DNA of 64,000 bases from an uncultured Lachnospiraceae bacterium (GCA_910586015.1 CAJUGJ010000014.1:1-64000), one strand, 5' to 3'. Shown: positions 52,596 to 62,363, numbered from the stretch's first letter. A program made the numbers and translations. Notes: generated from the letters alone by a model not told the origin.

Positions 52596-52614
52596 TATAG
52601 GAGGTGAAATTATA

Positions 52615-52938
52615 TTGCAATATAAAATAGAAAGCAGACTTTTATCTTTACTTGGTCTAGCACAGAAAGCGGGGTATGTTGGCAGTGGTGAATTTCTCAC
52701 AGAAAAGGCAGTAAAAGAAAAAACGGCGGCGTTAGTTTTAGTTGCGACAGATGCGTCAGAGAATACGAAAAAAATGTTTCAGAATCTATGTGACTATTAT
52801 AAAGTTCCAATCTATTTTTTTAGTGACAAGGAAAAAATCGGTCATGCAATTGGAAAAGAATTTCGGGCGTCGCTTGCAGTAAAGGAGGCTGGTATGGCAA
52901 AAGCAATAGAAAAGCAGTTAAAACTTATCAACACTTGA
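52615..52938 (+). CDS. L7Ae-family RNA-binding protein (YlxQ)
   Basis: The 107-residue protein (RLLSLLGLAQKAGYVGSGEF, LVLVATDASENTKKM) has the L7Ae/L30e fold and should bind kink-turn RNA; YlxQ is its Bacillus counterpart in the same operon position. The TTG start is supported by AGGAGGTGAAA seven bases upstream. infB follows 41 bases downstream. Confidence 0.9.
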   Translation: MQYKIESRLLSLLGLAQKAGYVGSGEFLTEKAVKEKTAALVLVATDASENTKKMFQNLCDYYKVPIYFFSDKEKIGHAIGKEFRASLAVKEAGMAKAIEKQLKLINT

Positions 52939-52979
52939 TCGCTTTGTTTTCTGACAGAAGAATGTGAGGTTAATTGTGT

Positions 52980-55900
52980 ATGGCAAAAATAAAAATTCAT
53001 GAACTGGCCAAAGAACTGGATATACAAAGTAAGGATATTGTTAGCTTTTTAAAAGAAAAGGGCTCTGATATAAAAAATCATATGAGTAATATAGAAGATA
53101 CAGAAATAACATTGGTTCGTGGACATTTTAATAAATTAGAACATCAAAGTAAAACACCAAATAAAATAATAGAAGTAAAAGAAGTAGAGAATAAAGAAGA
53201 AAAAAGATTGGATCGAAAACCAGAAAGAGAAATAAAAACAGGGAAATCTCAGGGAGGAGAAAAAAGATTGCAGGGTCAGGAAGGTGACAAAAGATTACAA
53301 GATCAGAAGGACAAAAGAGTGTATAGCCAAGAGGGGGATAAAAGATTGCAGGGTCAGGGAGAGAGAGATAAAAGAGTACAAAATACAGAACGTAAACCAC
53401 AAAACCAGGGAGAAAAAAGAAAGTTTAATCAAGATGGAAATCGTCAGGGTGGCGAAAGAAGATATAATCAGGATCCAAATCGTCAGGGTGGTGAGAGAAG
53501 ATATAATCAGGATCCAAATCGTCAGGGTGGTGAGAGAAAGTATAATTCAGATGGAAACCGTCAGGGTGGCGAGAGAAAATATAATTCAGATGGAAATCGT
53601 CAGGGCGGTGAGAGAAGATATAATCAAGATCCAAACCGTCAAGGCGGCGAAAGAAAATATAATTCAGATGGAAATCGTCAGGGTGGTGAGAGAAAATATA
53701 ATTCAGATGGAAACCGTCAAGGCGGCGAGAGAAGATATAATCAGGATCCAAACCGTCAGGGCGGTGAGAGAAAGTATAATTCAGATGGAAACCGTCAAGG
53801 TGGTGAGAGAAAATATAATTCAGATGGAAATCGTCAGGGCGGTGAGAAACGCTATAGTTCAGACAAAAATCGTCAGAGCAATGAGAAAAGACCATATTCT
53901 CAAGGAGAAAGACGACAAAATGGTACTGGAAGAGGCAATTTTGGATCAGGTCGTGGCTATGATAAAGATATGTTTGATAAGGATTCTTCTTATTCCGAAA
54001 GAGGATTTAGTCGCTCTAGAAGTGATTCAAAAAGAACGGATAAGTCACTAATATCGGATTTACCAAATTTAGAATTGACAAAAGAGCAACGTACAGCGGC
54101 GTTTAATGACCGAAATCGTGATAGAAATAGAGAGCGGGAAAGAGAGCGTTCCGAATTAGAGGATGGCAAAAAAAATGCAAAGGGCAAAAAAGATCCAAAC
54201 CGTAAAGGTGCTTTTATTATGCCAAAGCCAAAGCCAGTCGAGGAGCAAAAGGAAGATGAAATTAAAACTATTATAATTCCAGAGGTTTTAACGATTCAAG
54301 AGTTAGCAGATAAGATGAAAAAGCCTGCGTCGGCTGTAGTAAAGAAACTATTTTTGTCTGGTGAGGTAGTTACAATTAATCAGGAAATCTCTTTTGAAAA
54401 AGCGGAAGAAATCGCAGCAGAATTTAATTGTATTGCTGAAAAAGAAGTGCAATTAAATCTGGTAGAAGAACTTTTAAAAGAAGAGGAAGAAGAAGAATCC
54501 CTATTAAAAAAGCGTCCTCCAGTAGTTTGTGTTATGGGACACGTAGATCATGGAAAAACATCTTTATTAGATGCTATTAGAGAATCGAATGTTACTGCAA
54601 AAGAGGCAGGAGGAATAACTCAGCATATCGGTGCTTATGTAGTAGAGATTAACGGAGAAAAAATTACATTCTTAGATACACCGGGACATGAAGCATTTAC
54701 TTCTATGCGAATGAGAGGAGCACAAGCAACAGATATTGCTATTTTGGTAATAGCAGCAGACGATGGAGTTATGCCTCAGACAGTAGAGGCTATCAGTCAT
54801 GCCAAAGCAGCAGGAGTACAGATTATTGTAGCAATTAATAAAATTGATAAGCCAAGTGCAAATATAGAACGAGTAAAACAAGAATTAACAGAACATGGTC
54901 TGGTTGCAGAAGATTGGGGTGGAGATACTGTATTTGTTCCAGTTTCCGCACATACCAAAGAGGGAATCGACACATTGTTAGAGATGATCCTTTTAACAGC
55001 AGAAGTTTCTGAATTAAAAGCAAATCCAAATCGAAGAGCAAGAGGAATTGTAATTGAAGCAGAACTAGATAAAGGACGTGGAACCGTTGCAACGATTCTT
55101 GTTCAAAAAGGAATCTTACATGTAGGAGATAATATTGCTGTAGGTGCTTCTTTTGGAAAAGTTCGTGCAATGATGGATGATAGAGGAAGAAGAGTAAAAG
55201 AGGCAGGACCATCCATGCCAGTGGAAATTTTGGGATTAAATGAAGTTCCAAATGCAGGTGAAATTTTTATTGCAACAGAAAATGAAAAAGAGGCAAGAAC
55301 GATTTCAGAGGCATTTATTAAGCAGGGAAGAGAAAAACTTTTAGCCGATACAAAGGCAAAATTATCCTTAGATGGTCTATTTTTCCAGATTAAAGCAGGA
55401 AATATTAAGGAATTAAATATTATAGTAAAAGCAGATGTTCAAGGCTCAGTAGAGGCAGTAAAGCAAAGTCTTTTAAAATTGAGCAATGAAGAGGTTGCAG
55501 TTCGTATTATTCATGGTGGTGTAGGTGCAATTAACGAATCAGATGTTACTTTAGCTGCTACATCAAGTGCAATTATTATTGGATTTAATGTAAGACCAGA
55601 TAATACTGCAAGAGAAATTGCAGAAAGAGAAAAAGTCGATTTAAGAATGTATCGTGTAATTTATGATGCAATAACAGATATAGAATCTGCTATGAAAGGA
55701 CTTTTAGATCCGACCTTTGAAGAAAAAGTGATTGGTCATGCAGAAGTTAGACAGACTTTTAAGGCATCAGGACTAGGAGTAATTGCTGGGTCTTATGTTT
55801 TAGATGGAAAAATCGTTCGGGGCTGTTCAGCTAGAATTACAAGAAATGGAGATTTACTTTTTGATGGAGCATTAGCTTCCCTTAAACGATTTAAAGATGA

Positions 55901-56012
55901 TGTAAAAGAAGTAGCATCAGGCTATGAATGTGGACTTGTATTTGAAAAGTTTAACGATCTTAGTGAAGGGGATTTAGTTGAACTATATATGATGGTAGAA
56001 GTGCCACGTTAA
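52980..56012 (+). CDS. infB: translation initiation factor IF-2 with repetitive N-terminal linker
   Basis: IF-2 places fMet-tRNA on the ribosome. The 1010-residue protein begins MAKIKIHELAKELDIQSKDI (IF2_N domain). A long linker follows that includes 12 tandem 13-residue repeats (NRQGGERKYNSDG type, residues about 154-309). Then come a second IF2_N domain (LTIQELADKMKKPASAVVKK), the G domain (GHVDHGKT near 520, DTPGHEAFTSMR, NKIDK) and the C-terminal fMet-tRNA domains (VDLRMYRVIYDAITDIESAM). The ATG at 52980 is preferred to a TTG two codons earlier, with GTGAGGT nine bases upstream. The repeats make it about 150 longer than typical. Confidence 0.97.
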   Translation: MAKIKIHELAKELDIQSKDIVSFLKEKGSDIKNHMSNIEDTEITLVRGHFNKLEHQSKTPNKIIEVKEVENKEEKRLDRKPEREIKTGKSQGGEKRLQGQEGDKRLQDQKDKRVYSQEGDKRLQGQGERDKRVQNTERKPQNQGEKRKFNQDGNRQGGERRYNQDPNRQGGERRYNQDPNRQGGERKYNSDGNRQGGERKYNSDGNRQGGERRYNQDPNRQGGERKYNSDGNRQGGERKYNSDGNRQGGERRYNQDPNRQGGERKYNSDGNRQGGERKYNSDGNRQGGEKRYSSDKNRQSNEKRPYSQGERRQNGTGRGNFGSGRGYDKDMFDKDSSYSERGFSRSRSDSKRTDKSLISDLPNLELTKEQRTAAFNDRNRDRNRERERERSELEDGKKNAKGKKDPNRKGAFIMPKPKPVEEQKEDEIKTIIIPEVLTIQELADKMKKPASAVVKKLFLSGEVVTINQEISFEKAEEIAAEFNCIAEKEVQLNLVEELLKEEEEEESLLKKRPPVVCVMGHVDHGKTSLLDAIRESNVTAKEAGGITQHIGAYVVEINGEKITFLDTPGHEAFTSMRMRGAQATDIAILVIAADDGVMPQTVEAISHAKAAGVQIIVAINKIDKPSANIERVKQELTEHGLVAEDWGGDTVFVPVSAHTKEGIDTLLEMILLTAEVSELKANPNRRARGIVIEAELDKGRGTVATILVQKGILHVGDNIAVGASFGKVRAMMDDRGRRVKEAGPSMPVEILGLNEVPNAGEIFIATENEKEARTISEAFIKQGREKLLADTKAKLSLDGLFFQIKAGNIKELNIIVKADVQGSVEAVKQSLLKLSNEEVAVRIIHGGVGAINESDVTLAATSSAIIIGFNVRPDNTAREIAEREKVDLRMYRVIYDAITDIESAMKGLLDPTFEEKVIGHAEVRQTFKASGLGVIAGSYVLDGKIVRGCSARITRNGDLLFDGALASLKRFKDDVKEVASGYECGLVFEKFNDLSEGDLVELYMMVEVPR
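53439..53906 (+). repeat. 39-bp tandem repeats inside infB (12 copies)
   Basis: Twelve in-frame 39-base units encode NRQGGERRYNQDP or NRQGGERKYNSDG; the last two copies are degenerate. The order of the two types gives a higher-order period of 117 bases (one R-type, two K-types) repeated three times after an extra R-type unit. Synonymous differences (CGTCAGGGTGGT against CGTCAAGGCGGC) show it is not perfectly recent. It lies in the flexible IF-2 linker. Confidence 0.95.
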
Positions 56013-56045
56013 TCTGTCTTTTACATTTATAGGAAGGATAGAGAA

Positions 56046-56414
56046 ATGAGAAAAAATAGTATTAAAAATACCAGAATTAATCAAGAGGTTCAGAGAGAAC
56101 TTTCTACATTAATTATCAGAGAGTTAAAAGATCCACGAATTCATCCTTTAACATCTATTATGAATGTAGAAGTAGCTCCTGATTTAAAAACTGCAAAAGT
56201 TTATGTCAGTGTTTTAGGAGATCAGAAAGTTCAGGAAGAAACTTTAAAAGGACTAAAGAGTGCAGCTCCATTTTTACGCGGACAGCTTGCAAAAACGATA
56301 AATTTAAGAAATACACCAGAACTTCATTTTATTATGGATCAATCCATTGAATATGGTGTAGCAATATCAAAGTTAATTGACGAAGTAAATCAATCAACTG
56401 AGACAGAAGACTAG
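56046..56414 (+). CDS. rbfA: 30S ribosome-binding factor RbfA
   Basis: RbfA helps mature the 16S 5' end. The 122-residue KH-like protein shows RINQEVQRELSTLIIRELKDPRI, VEVAPDLKTAKVYVSVLG and LRNTPELHFIMDQSIEYG. It has a standard length and position after infB, with AGGAAGG as the ribosome site. Confidence 0.96.
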   Translation: MRKNSIKNTRINQEVQRELSTLIIRELKDPRIHPLTSIMNVEVAPDLKTAKVYVSVLGDQKVQEETLKGLKSAAPFLRGQLAKTINLRNTPELHFIMDQSIEYGVAISKLIDEVNQSTETED

Positions 56415-56436
56415 AAAGTAAAAAGGGGAGGAGCTT

Positions 56437-57414
56437 ATGAAAAATGAATTAGTATGGGAAAAAATTAAAATGGCATCTTCTATTGGAATTGCTGGACATA
56501 TCAATCCAGATGGAGATTGTGTAGGTTCGTGTCTAGCCCTATATAATTATCTACAGGAAAATTTTAATGAAGATGGCAAAAAACAGATTGATGTTTATTT
56601 AGAGAGCTGCCCAAAAGAATTTTTATTTTTAAAAAATGCTACAGCATTAAAACAGACTTGTGCTCCTCTTATTCATTATGATATTTTTATTGTCCTAGAT
56701 AGTGGAAGTATTGACAGAATAGAAAAGCAGGCACAGGAGTTATTTTATACAGCTATTACTACAGTTACTATTGATCATCATATCAGTAATACATCATTTG
56801 CAAAGGTAAATATAGTTGATCCGAAAGCAAGTTCTACCTGTGAAGTTTTATATGGGCTTCTGGATTCAAAAAAGATCAGCAAAGAGGTTGCAGAATGTAT
56901 TTATTTAGGAATTGTTCATGATACAGGAGTATTTAAACACTCTTGTACAACAGAACAGACAATGATCATAGCTGGACATTTATTAACATTAGGTGTCAAT
57001 TCTGCAAAAATTATAGATGAAACTTTTTATCAAAAGACCTATGTACAAAATCAGGTACTTGGACGCTGTTTATTAGAAAGTATTTTAGTGATGAATGGCA
57101 AAATAATTGTTTCTACTATCAGTAAGAGGATACAGGAGTTTTACAAAGTAGGTGCAGAAGATTTAAGTGGAGTGATTGATCAGCTTAGAGTAACACAGGG
57201 AGTAGAAGTAGCAATATTTTTACGGGAAGAAAATGTTCAAGAATATAAAGTAAGTATGCGTTCGAATGGAGTAGTAGATGTAAGTAAAATTGCTATGTTT
57301 TTTGGAGGAGGGGGACATATAAAGGCAGCAGGATGTACGATGTATGGTTCGGTTTATGATGTCATTAATAATCTGACAGCAGGAATTGAACATCAGTTAG
57401 GCAAAGAAGTATGA
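56437..57414 (+). CDS. nrnA: DHH-family oligoribonuclease/pAp phosphatase NrnA
   Basis: NrnA degrades short RNA and dephosphorylates pAp. The 325-residue protein has the DHH-superfamily motifs GHINPDGDCVGSCLAL (D-x-D metal site), VLDSGSIDRIE, TIDHHISNT and the C-terminal DHHA1 motif FGGGGHIKAAGCT. It occurs between rbfA and truB as in many Firmicutes. Its stop overlaps the truB start by four bases. Confidence 0.93.
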   Translation: MKNELVWEKIKMASSIGIAGHINPDGDCVGSCLALYNYLQENFNEDGKKQIDVYLESCPKEFLFLKNATALKQTCAPLIHYDIFIVLDSGSIDRIEKQAQELFYTAITTVTIDHHISNTSFAKVNIVDPKASSTCEVLYGLLDSKKISKEVAECIYLGIVHDTGVFKHSCTTEQTMIIAGHLLTLGVNSAKIIDETFYQKTYVQNQVLGRCLLESILVMNGKIIVSTISKRIQEFYKVGAEDLSGVIDQLRVTQGVEVAIFLREENVQEYKVSMRSNGVVDVSKIAMFFGGGGHIKAAGCTMYGSVYDVINNLTAGIEHQLGKEV

Positions 57415-58313
57415 ATGGAGTAATTAATATATATAAAGAAAAAGGATTTACTTCTTTTGATGTTATAGCAAAGTTACGTGGTATTCTCAAAATGAGAAAA
57501 ATTGGTCATACTGGAACACTCGATCCAGATGCAGAGGGAGTTCTTCCAGTTTGTATTGGTACAGCTACAGGACTTTGTAGTATGTTAATGGAGAAAGAAA
57601 AAGTTTATGAAACAGTTTTACTACTTGGAACAACAACAGATACACAAGATCTTACAGGGAAAAAGCTGCATATTTGTGAGATGATTCCAAAACAAGAAAA
57701 AGTTTTATCCGTTTTAGAACAGTTTATTGGAACATATGAACAAATTCCACCTATGTATTCTGCGATCAAAGTAGGCGGAAAAAAGCTTTATGAACTTGCC
57801 AGAGAAGGTAAAGAAATAGAACGTACTCCACGTAAAGTAAACATTCAAAATATAGAAATCATTCAAATTTCAGAAAAAGAAGTATCCATGCGGGTTGTAT
57901 GTTCCAAAGGTACATACATCCGCACTCTCTGTCACGATATTGGACAGAAACTTGGATGTGGGGGATGTATGAAACAGCTAGTACGTATAAAGAGTGGTAC
58001 ATTCTCCATAGAACAAAGCTATAAATTAAAAGAAGTCGAAGATTTTTATAGACAGGGAAAAATAGAAGAAATTTTAATTCCAGTAGATCAGATACTGTCC
58101 TATCCATCCTATATTGTTTTAGAAGTAGCAAAAAAGAAGCTTTTAAATGGGAATCCACTAATAAAAGAAGAAATTAGAGTAGTAGGGAAAGAAGACGAGA
58201 AATTTGGTAGAATACGAATGTACTTGTCTGATAGAGAATTTGCAGGAATTTATGAATGGAATCCAGAAAAAGAGAGATATTATCCAGTTAAAATGTTTTT
58301 AGAACAAAAGTAA
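57411..58313 (+). CDS. truB: tRNA pseudouridine-55 synthase TruB
   Basis: TruB makes pseudouridine 55 in the T arm of tRNAs. The 300-residue protein has MNGVINIYKEKGFTSFDVIA, the catalytic GHTGTLDPDAEGVLPVCIG with Asp, YEQIPPMYSAIKVGGKKLYE and VVCSKGTYIRTLCHDIG. It starts on the ATGA overlap with nrnA, a sign of translational coupling. Confidence 0.96.
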   Translation: MNGVINIYKEKGFTSFDVIAKLRGILKMRKIGHTGTLDPDAEGVLPVCIGTATGLCSMLMEKEKVYETVLLLGTTTDTQDLTGKKLHICEMIPKQEKVLSVLEQFIGTYEQIPPMYSAIKVGGKKLYELAREGKEIERTPRKVNIQNIEIIQISEKEVSMRVVCSKGTYIRTLCHDIGQKLGCGGCMKQLVRIKSGTFSIEQSYKLKEVEDFYRQGKIEEILIPVDQILSYPSYIVLEVAKKKLLNGNPLIKEEIRVVGKEDEKFGRIRMYLSDREFAGIYEWNPEKERYYPVKMFLEQK

Positions 58314-58335
58314 GACAAATGTGGAGGAAAATAGA

Positions 58336-59259
58336 ATGGAATACATTCGGGAGATAACTAATTTTCATGAAAAACATACCTGTGTAACACTGGGAAAGTT
58401 TGACGGACTTCATTTAGGACATCGAATGTTATTAGAACAGTTAAAAAAGTATCAGAAGATAGGATATCGTTCTATTGTATTTACATTTGATTCTCATCCA
58501 TTTTGCCTATTTTCCAAACAGGATATTTCTTTAATTTATACGGAAGAAGAAAGAAAGATTTTAATTTCTAAACTAAATCCAGATGTTATGATTTCATTTC
58601 CATTTACCGAAGAAATTGCGACAATAGAGCCAGAGGATTTTCTAAAAGAGATCTTAATAAAACAGCTAGATGCTAAAGTTTTAGTAGTTGGATCAGATTT
58701 TCGATTTGGACATGCCAGACGTGGTAATGTTGAGATGTTAAAAAAATACGAAACACTTTATGGATATCAGTTAGTCGTAGTAGAAAAACTTTTAAATGAT
58801 GGTGAAATTGTAAGTAGTACAAGAATTCGAAAGGCATTAGAACAAGGAGATTTAAAACAGGCAAATAAACTTTTGGGTAATCCCTATACGATTTTTGGAA
58901 CAGTAGTTCATGGAAAAGAGTTAGGTAGAACGCTTGGGATGCCAACAGTAAATCTCATTCCTTCTAAACAAAAACTACTACCACCAAATGGAGTTTATGC
59001 TTCCACTACTATCGTCAGACAAAAAAGTTATCATGGAGTGACAAATATCGGCTGTAAACCAACTGTTTCTAATGAATTGGTTCGAGGGGTAGAAACATAT
59101 CTATTTGATTTTCATGAACAGGTTTATGGAGAAGAAATTGAAGTAAAACTTTATTCTTTTGAACGCCCAGAATATCGGTTTCATTCTATATCTGAGTTAA
59201 AGTTACAGATTGAAAAAGATGTTGAATTTGGTAAAATGTTTTTTAAGTCAGGAGAGTAG
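58336..59259 (+). CDS. ribF: bifunctional riboflavin kinase/FAD synthetase
   Basis: RibF makes FMN then FAD from riboflavin. The N-terminal FMN adenylyltransferase domain has VTLGKFDGLHLGHR, VGSDFRFGHARRGN and SSTRIRKALEQGD. The C-terminal kinase domain has GKELGRTLGMPTVNL and NGVYASTTIV. At 307 residues it is standard. The start at 58336 (MEYIREITNF) follows GGAGGA; the GTG at 58321 overlaps that site. It is the last gene of the nusA operon; its stop is close to the MocR gene. Confidence 0.95.
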   Translation: MEYIREITNFHEKHTCVTLGKFDGLHLGHRMLLEQLKKYQKIGYRSIVFTFDSHPFCLFSKQDISLIYTEEERKILISKLNPDVMISFPFTEEIATIEPEDFLKEILIKQLDAKVLVVGSDFRFGHARRGNVEMLKKYETLYGYQLVVVEKLLNDGEIVSSTRIRKALEQGDLKQANKLLGNPYTIFGTVVHGKELGRTLGMPTVNLIPSKQKLLPPNGVYASTTIVRQKSYHGVTNIGCKPTVSNELVRGVETYLFDFHEQVYGEEIEVKLYSFERPEYRFHSISELKLQIEKDVEFGKMFFKSGE

Positions 59260-59269
59260 GAAACAAAGA

Positions 59270-60694
59270 ATGATTATACCAATAAATCCAAAATCCAAAA
59301 TTCCGATGTACGAACAGATTTATCAATATTTAAAAGAAGAGATTAAATCAGGGCGGCTTTTAGTACATACTAAGCTTCCCGGAACTAGGACATTGGCTAC
59401 CGATCTTATGATCAGTAGAAATACAGTAGAATCAGCCTATAGCCAATTAGTATCAGAAGGATATGTAGAGAGTCACCCAAAAAGTGGTTATTATGTCACT
59501 GAAATTGGAACTTTAGTGCATATGACAAAACAGGAAAAAGAAGATAAACCAAATAAAAAAACATCTGACTTTGTACCAGATTATGATTTTTCTCCTTTTT
59601 CCGTAGATATTTCGGGATTTCCATTTAGCACTTGGAGAAAATTATCAAATCAATGTATGAATGATATGAATCGAAACATCTTTCTACTTGGAGATCCACA
59701 GGGAGATTTATTACTTCGAGAAGAGATTTCCAATTATCTACATGAATTTCGTGGAGTAAACTGTGAGGCTCAAAGAATCTTAATTGGTGCAGGTGCAGAC
59801 TATTTATTACAATTACTAAGTAAAATTTTAGGAAAAAAATGTATTGTTGCTATGGAAGATCCCGTATATCTAAGAGCATATCAGATTTTAAAAGGAAATG
59901 GATATCAAATAATTCCTATACCAGTAGATAAAGAAGGAATTCAAGTAGAACAACTTTATTCTGTACCTATAGATTTTGTATATGTAACTCCTTCTCACCA
60001 GTATCCATTAGGGGTTGTAATGCCAATTAAGCGAAGAAGAGAATTACTTTTATGGGCAGAAGAGAAAGAAGGGCGTTATATTATAGAAGATGATCATGAT
60101 AGTGAGTTTCGTTATAAAGGAAAACCAATTCCCTCTTTACAAGGAATTGACACAGCAGAAAGAGTAGTGTATTTAGGAACTTTTTCTAGGGCAATAGCTC
60201 CAGCTATCCGAGTAGGTTATATGGTGTTACCAAAACAACTCTACAATATTTATATAAAAAATTATTCTTATTATGCTTCGACAGTTTCAAGAATTGATCA
60301 GGCAATTTTATGTGAATTTATTCGAGGGGGATATTTTGAACGTCATGTAAATAAGATGAGAAAAAGATATAAAGCCAAGCATGATACTATGTTACGTGAA
60401 CTTAAAATATTTGGAAATCAAGTTCAAGTGACAGGAGAATATGCAGGATTATATCTGGTTGCAGAGTTTTTTTGCGGACTTACTGAACAGGAATTGATAC
60501 AAAAAGCAGCACAAAAAAAAATTCAACTGTATGGTCTTGCAAGACATTATATTGATAAAGAAAAACAAAAGTTAGAACAAAAACGAGCAATTATTCTTTT
60601 GGGATTTGCCAATTTAACAGAAATACAGATTACAAAGGGAATACAACAGCTTTTTATATGCTTGTCAAAACAGACAGAAAAAAAGAATCAATAG
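59270..60694 (+). CDS. MocR-type GntR regulator with PLP-enzyme-like domain lacking the Schiff-base lysine
   Basis: The 474-residue protein has an N-terminal GntR winged helix (PMYEQIYQYLKEEIKSGRLL, ISRNTVESAYSQLVSEGYVE) and a class I aminotransferase-like domain, as in GabR and PdxR. The PLP site motif reads GTFSRAIAPAIRVGYM: Arg307 stands where family members have the PLP-binding Lys (TFSK). VYVTPSHQYPLG and IEDDHDSEFRY are otherwise normal. So it probably cannot form the internal aldimine. Start chosen at 59270 (MIIPINPKSK); the longer frame overlaps ribF. Target and ligand are unknown; autoregulation is typical. Confidence 0.88.
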   Translation: MIIPINPKSKIPMYEQIYQYLKEEIKSGRLLVHTKLPGTRTLATDLMISRNTVESAYSQLVSEGYVESHPKSGYYVTEIGTLVHMTKQEKEDKPNKKTSDFVPDYDFSPFSVDISGFPFSTWRKLSNQCMNDMNRNIFLLGDPQGDLLLREEISNYLHEFRGVNCEAQRILIGAGADYLLQLLSKILGKKCIVAMEDPVYLRAYQILKGNGYQIIPIPVDKEGIQVEQLYSVPIDFVYVTPSHQYPLGVVMPIKRRRELLLWAEEKEGRYIIEDDHDSEFRYKGKPIPSLQGIDTAERVVYLGTFSRAIAPAIRVGYMVLPKQLYNIYIKNYSYYASTVSRIDQAILCEFIRGGYFERHVNKMRKRYKAKHDTMLRELKIFGNQVQVTGEYAGLYLVAEFFCGLTEQELIQKAAQKKIQLYGLARHYIDKEKQKLEQKRAIILLGFANLTEIQITKGIQQLFICLSKQTEKKNQ

Positions 60695-60716
60695 AAGATT
60701 CAAAGGAGAAATCAGC

Positions 60717-62363
60717 ATGGGAACAGTCTTAGCATTAGTTGCCGGATTAGGGTTGTTTTTATACGGCATGAAATTGATGAGTGAGGGTCTGGAAAAGGTA
60801 GCAGGAGCAAGACTTCGTACTATTCTGGAAATGTGTACCAGAAACCGTTTTGTAGGAATGTTAGTGGGAATTTTGTTCACCGCAGTTGTGCAGTCATCAA
60901 GCGCAACGACTGTGCTAGTAGTCAGCTTTGTCAATGCTGGACTGCTAAATTTAATGCAGGCGGCAGGAGTTATTTTAGGTGCGAATATTGGTACAACAGT
61001 TACTGCTCAATTAATGACCATTAATTTATCAGCCGCTGCTCCAGTTTTTATTTTAGTTGGCGTGATCATGGTAATGTTTTTTAAAAAGCCTTTGATAAAG
61101 CGAATCGGAGAAGTTATACTTGGATTCGGTATTTTATTTTTTGGTATGAGTTATATGTCAGATGGTATGGCAACATTAAAAGAATCTCCTAAAGTTGTTG
61201 AACAGTTGTCTTCTTTAAGCAATCCGTTTTTTGCTGTATTAATGGGATTTTTAATTACCGCAATCATTCAGAGTTCTTCGGCAACAGTGGGAATTGTACT
61301 TGTCATGGCTTCCCAAGGATTAATTGCATTAGAGATGTGTTTTTATATTATTTTAGGCTGTAATATGGGGTCTTGTGTTTCTGCCCTTTTAGCAAGTATA
61401 GGAAGCAAAAAAACAGCAAAGAGAGCAGCGTGGGTTCATTTTATTGTGAATATTATAGGAACTGTAGTGATTTTTGTATTTCTTTGGTTCTTTATGGATG
61501 GAACTAGAAATTTCGTTGAAAAAATTTCTGTAGGTTCTAATGAAACAGAAACAATAAAACGATGTGTTGCAAATGCCCATCTATTGTTTAAATTAGTTCA
61601 GGTTGCAGTTTGTTTTCCATTGACAAAATGGATTGTAAAATTGGCAGAATTGATTGTTCCAGGAAAGGATAAAAAGACTGCAAGTATTGAACTGGAATAT
61701 ATTGGGGAACATTCTGTTTTTTCTACTACAGGTGCTGTTCCAAATGCGATTAATGAAATTGTAAGAATGGGAGAAATGGCATTTCGAAATCTTCATCATG
61801 CCCTACAATGTTTTGAAAAACAAAATACAGATGAATTAGAAAAGGTTTATGAAACAGAAAGGGCAATAAATCATCTAAATAAGGCAATTACTAGATATCT
61901 TGTTCAGGCAAATCAGCTTTCTCTTCCTGTATCCGATCGTATGTTATTAGGAAGCTTGTTTCATGTTGTAAATGATATTGAACGAATTGGAGATCATGCT
62001 GAAAATGTGGCAGACTTTACAAGACAGTGCAAGGATGATGGTTTAAGTTTTAGCCAGACAGCATTGGCAGAAATTCAGGAAATGGGAACAACAGTAGAAA
62101 AGTTATTAAATTATTCTATTGAAATGTTTGAGAAAAAGACAAAAGAACATCTTGACGAAATTCTTACTATGGAAGATAGAATAGATGAGATGGAACGAAA
62201 ATTTCAACACAATCATGTACTGCGACTGACTGAAAACATTTGTGACCCAGAGACAGGAATGATTTTTTCGGATCTTTTATCGAACTTAGAACGTGTAGCA
62301 GATCATGGAACAAATATTGCCTTTGCAATTTTGGAAAAAAATCCAGAAGGAAAAGAGGAGTAA
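60717..62363 (+). CDS. Na/Pi cotransporter family protein with PhoU-like domain (second copy)
   Basis: The 548-residue protein is a paralogue of the transporter at 17377: GLGLFLYGMKLMSEGLEKVA at the N-terminus and two QSSS repeats (TAVVQSSSATTVLVVSF and TAIIQSSSATVGIVL). It has about eight membrane segments in the first 310 residues and C-terminal PhoU-like helices (VNDIERIGDHAENVADFTRQ, LSNLERVADHGTNIAFAI). It should transport phosphate with Na+. AAAGGAG precedes the ATG, 22 bases after the MocR gene, so a link to that regulator is possible but unproven. Confidence 0.92.
   Translation: MGTVLALVAGLGLFLYGMKLMSEGLEKVAGARLRTILEMCTRNRFVGMLVGILFTAVVQSSSATTVLVVSFVNAGLLNLMQAAGVILGANIGTTVTAQLMTINLSAAAPVFILVGVIMVMFFKKPLIKRIGEVILGFGILFFGMSYMSDGMATLKESPKVVEQLSSLSNPFFAVLMGFLITAIIQSSSATVGIVLVMASQGLIALEMCFYIILGCNMGSCVSALLASIGSKKTAKRAAWVHFIVNIIGTVVIFVFLWFFMDGTRNFVEKISVGSNETETIKRCVANAHLLFKLVQVAVCFPLTKWIVKLAELIVPGKDKKTASIELEYIGEHSVFSTTGAVPNAINEIVRMGEMAFRNLHHALQCFEKQNTDELEKVYETERAINHLNKAITRYLVQANQLSLPVSDRMLLGSLFHVVNDIERIGDHAENVADFTRQCKDDGLSFSQTALAEIQEMGTTVEKLLNYSIEMFEKKTKEHLDEILTMEDRIDEMERKFQHNHVLRLTENICDPETGMIFSDLLSNLERVADHGTNIAFAILEKNPEGKEE

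Noticed and set aside
53425..53895. An antisense repetitive frame (His/Asp/Phe-rich) over the same repeats
   Set aside because: The same repeat effect on the opposite strand; there is no ribosome site and no independent support.
53439..53906. CRISPR-like periodic repeat
   Set aside because: The units are contiguous coding repeats with no unique spacers and keep the infB frame.
53284..54051. A 255-residue open frame in another phase over the infB repeats
   Set aside because: It is a by-product of the 39-base repeat, whose length is a multiple of three, so all frames stay open. The peptide is monotonous, and infB is unbroken in its own frame.
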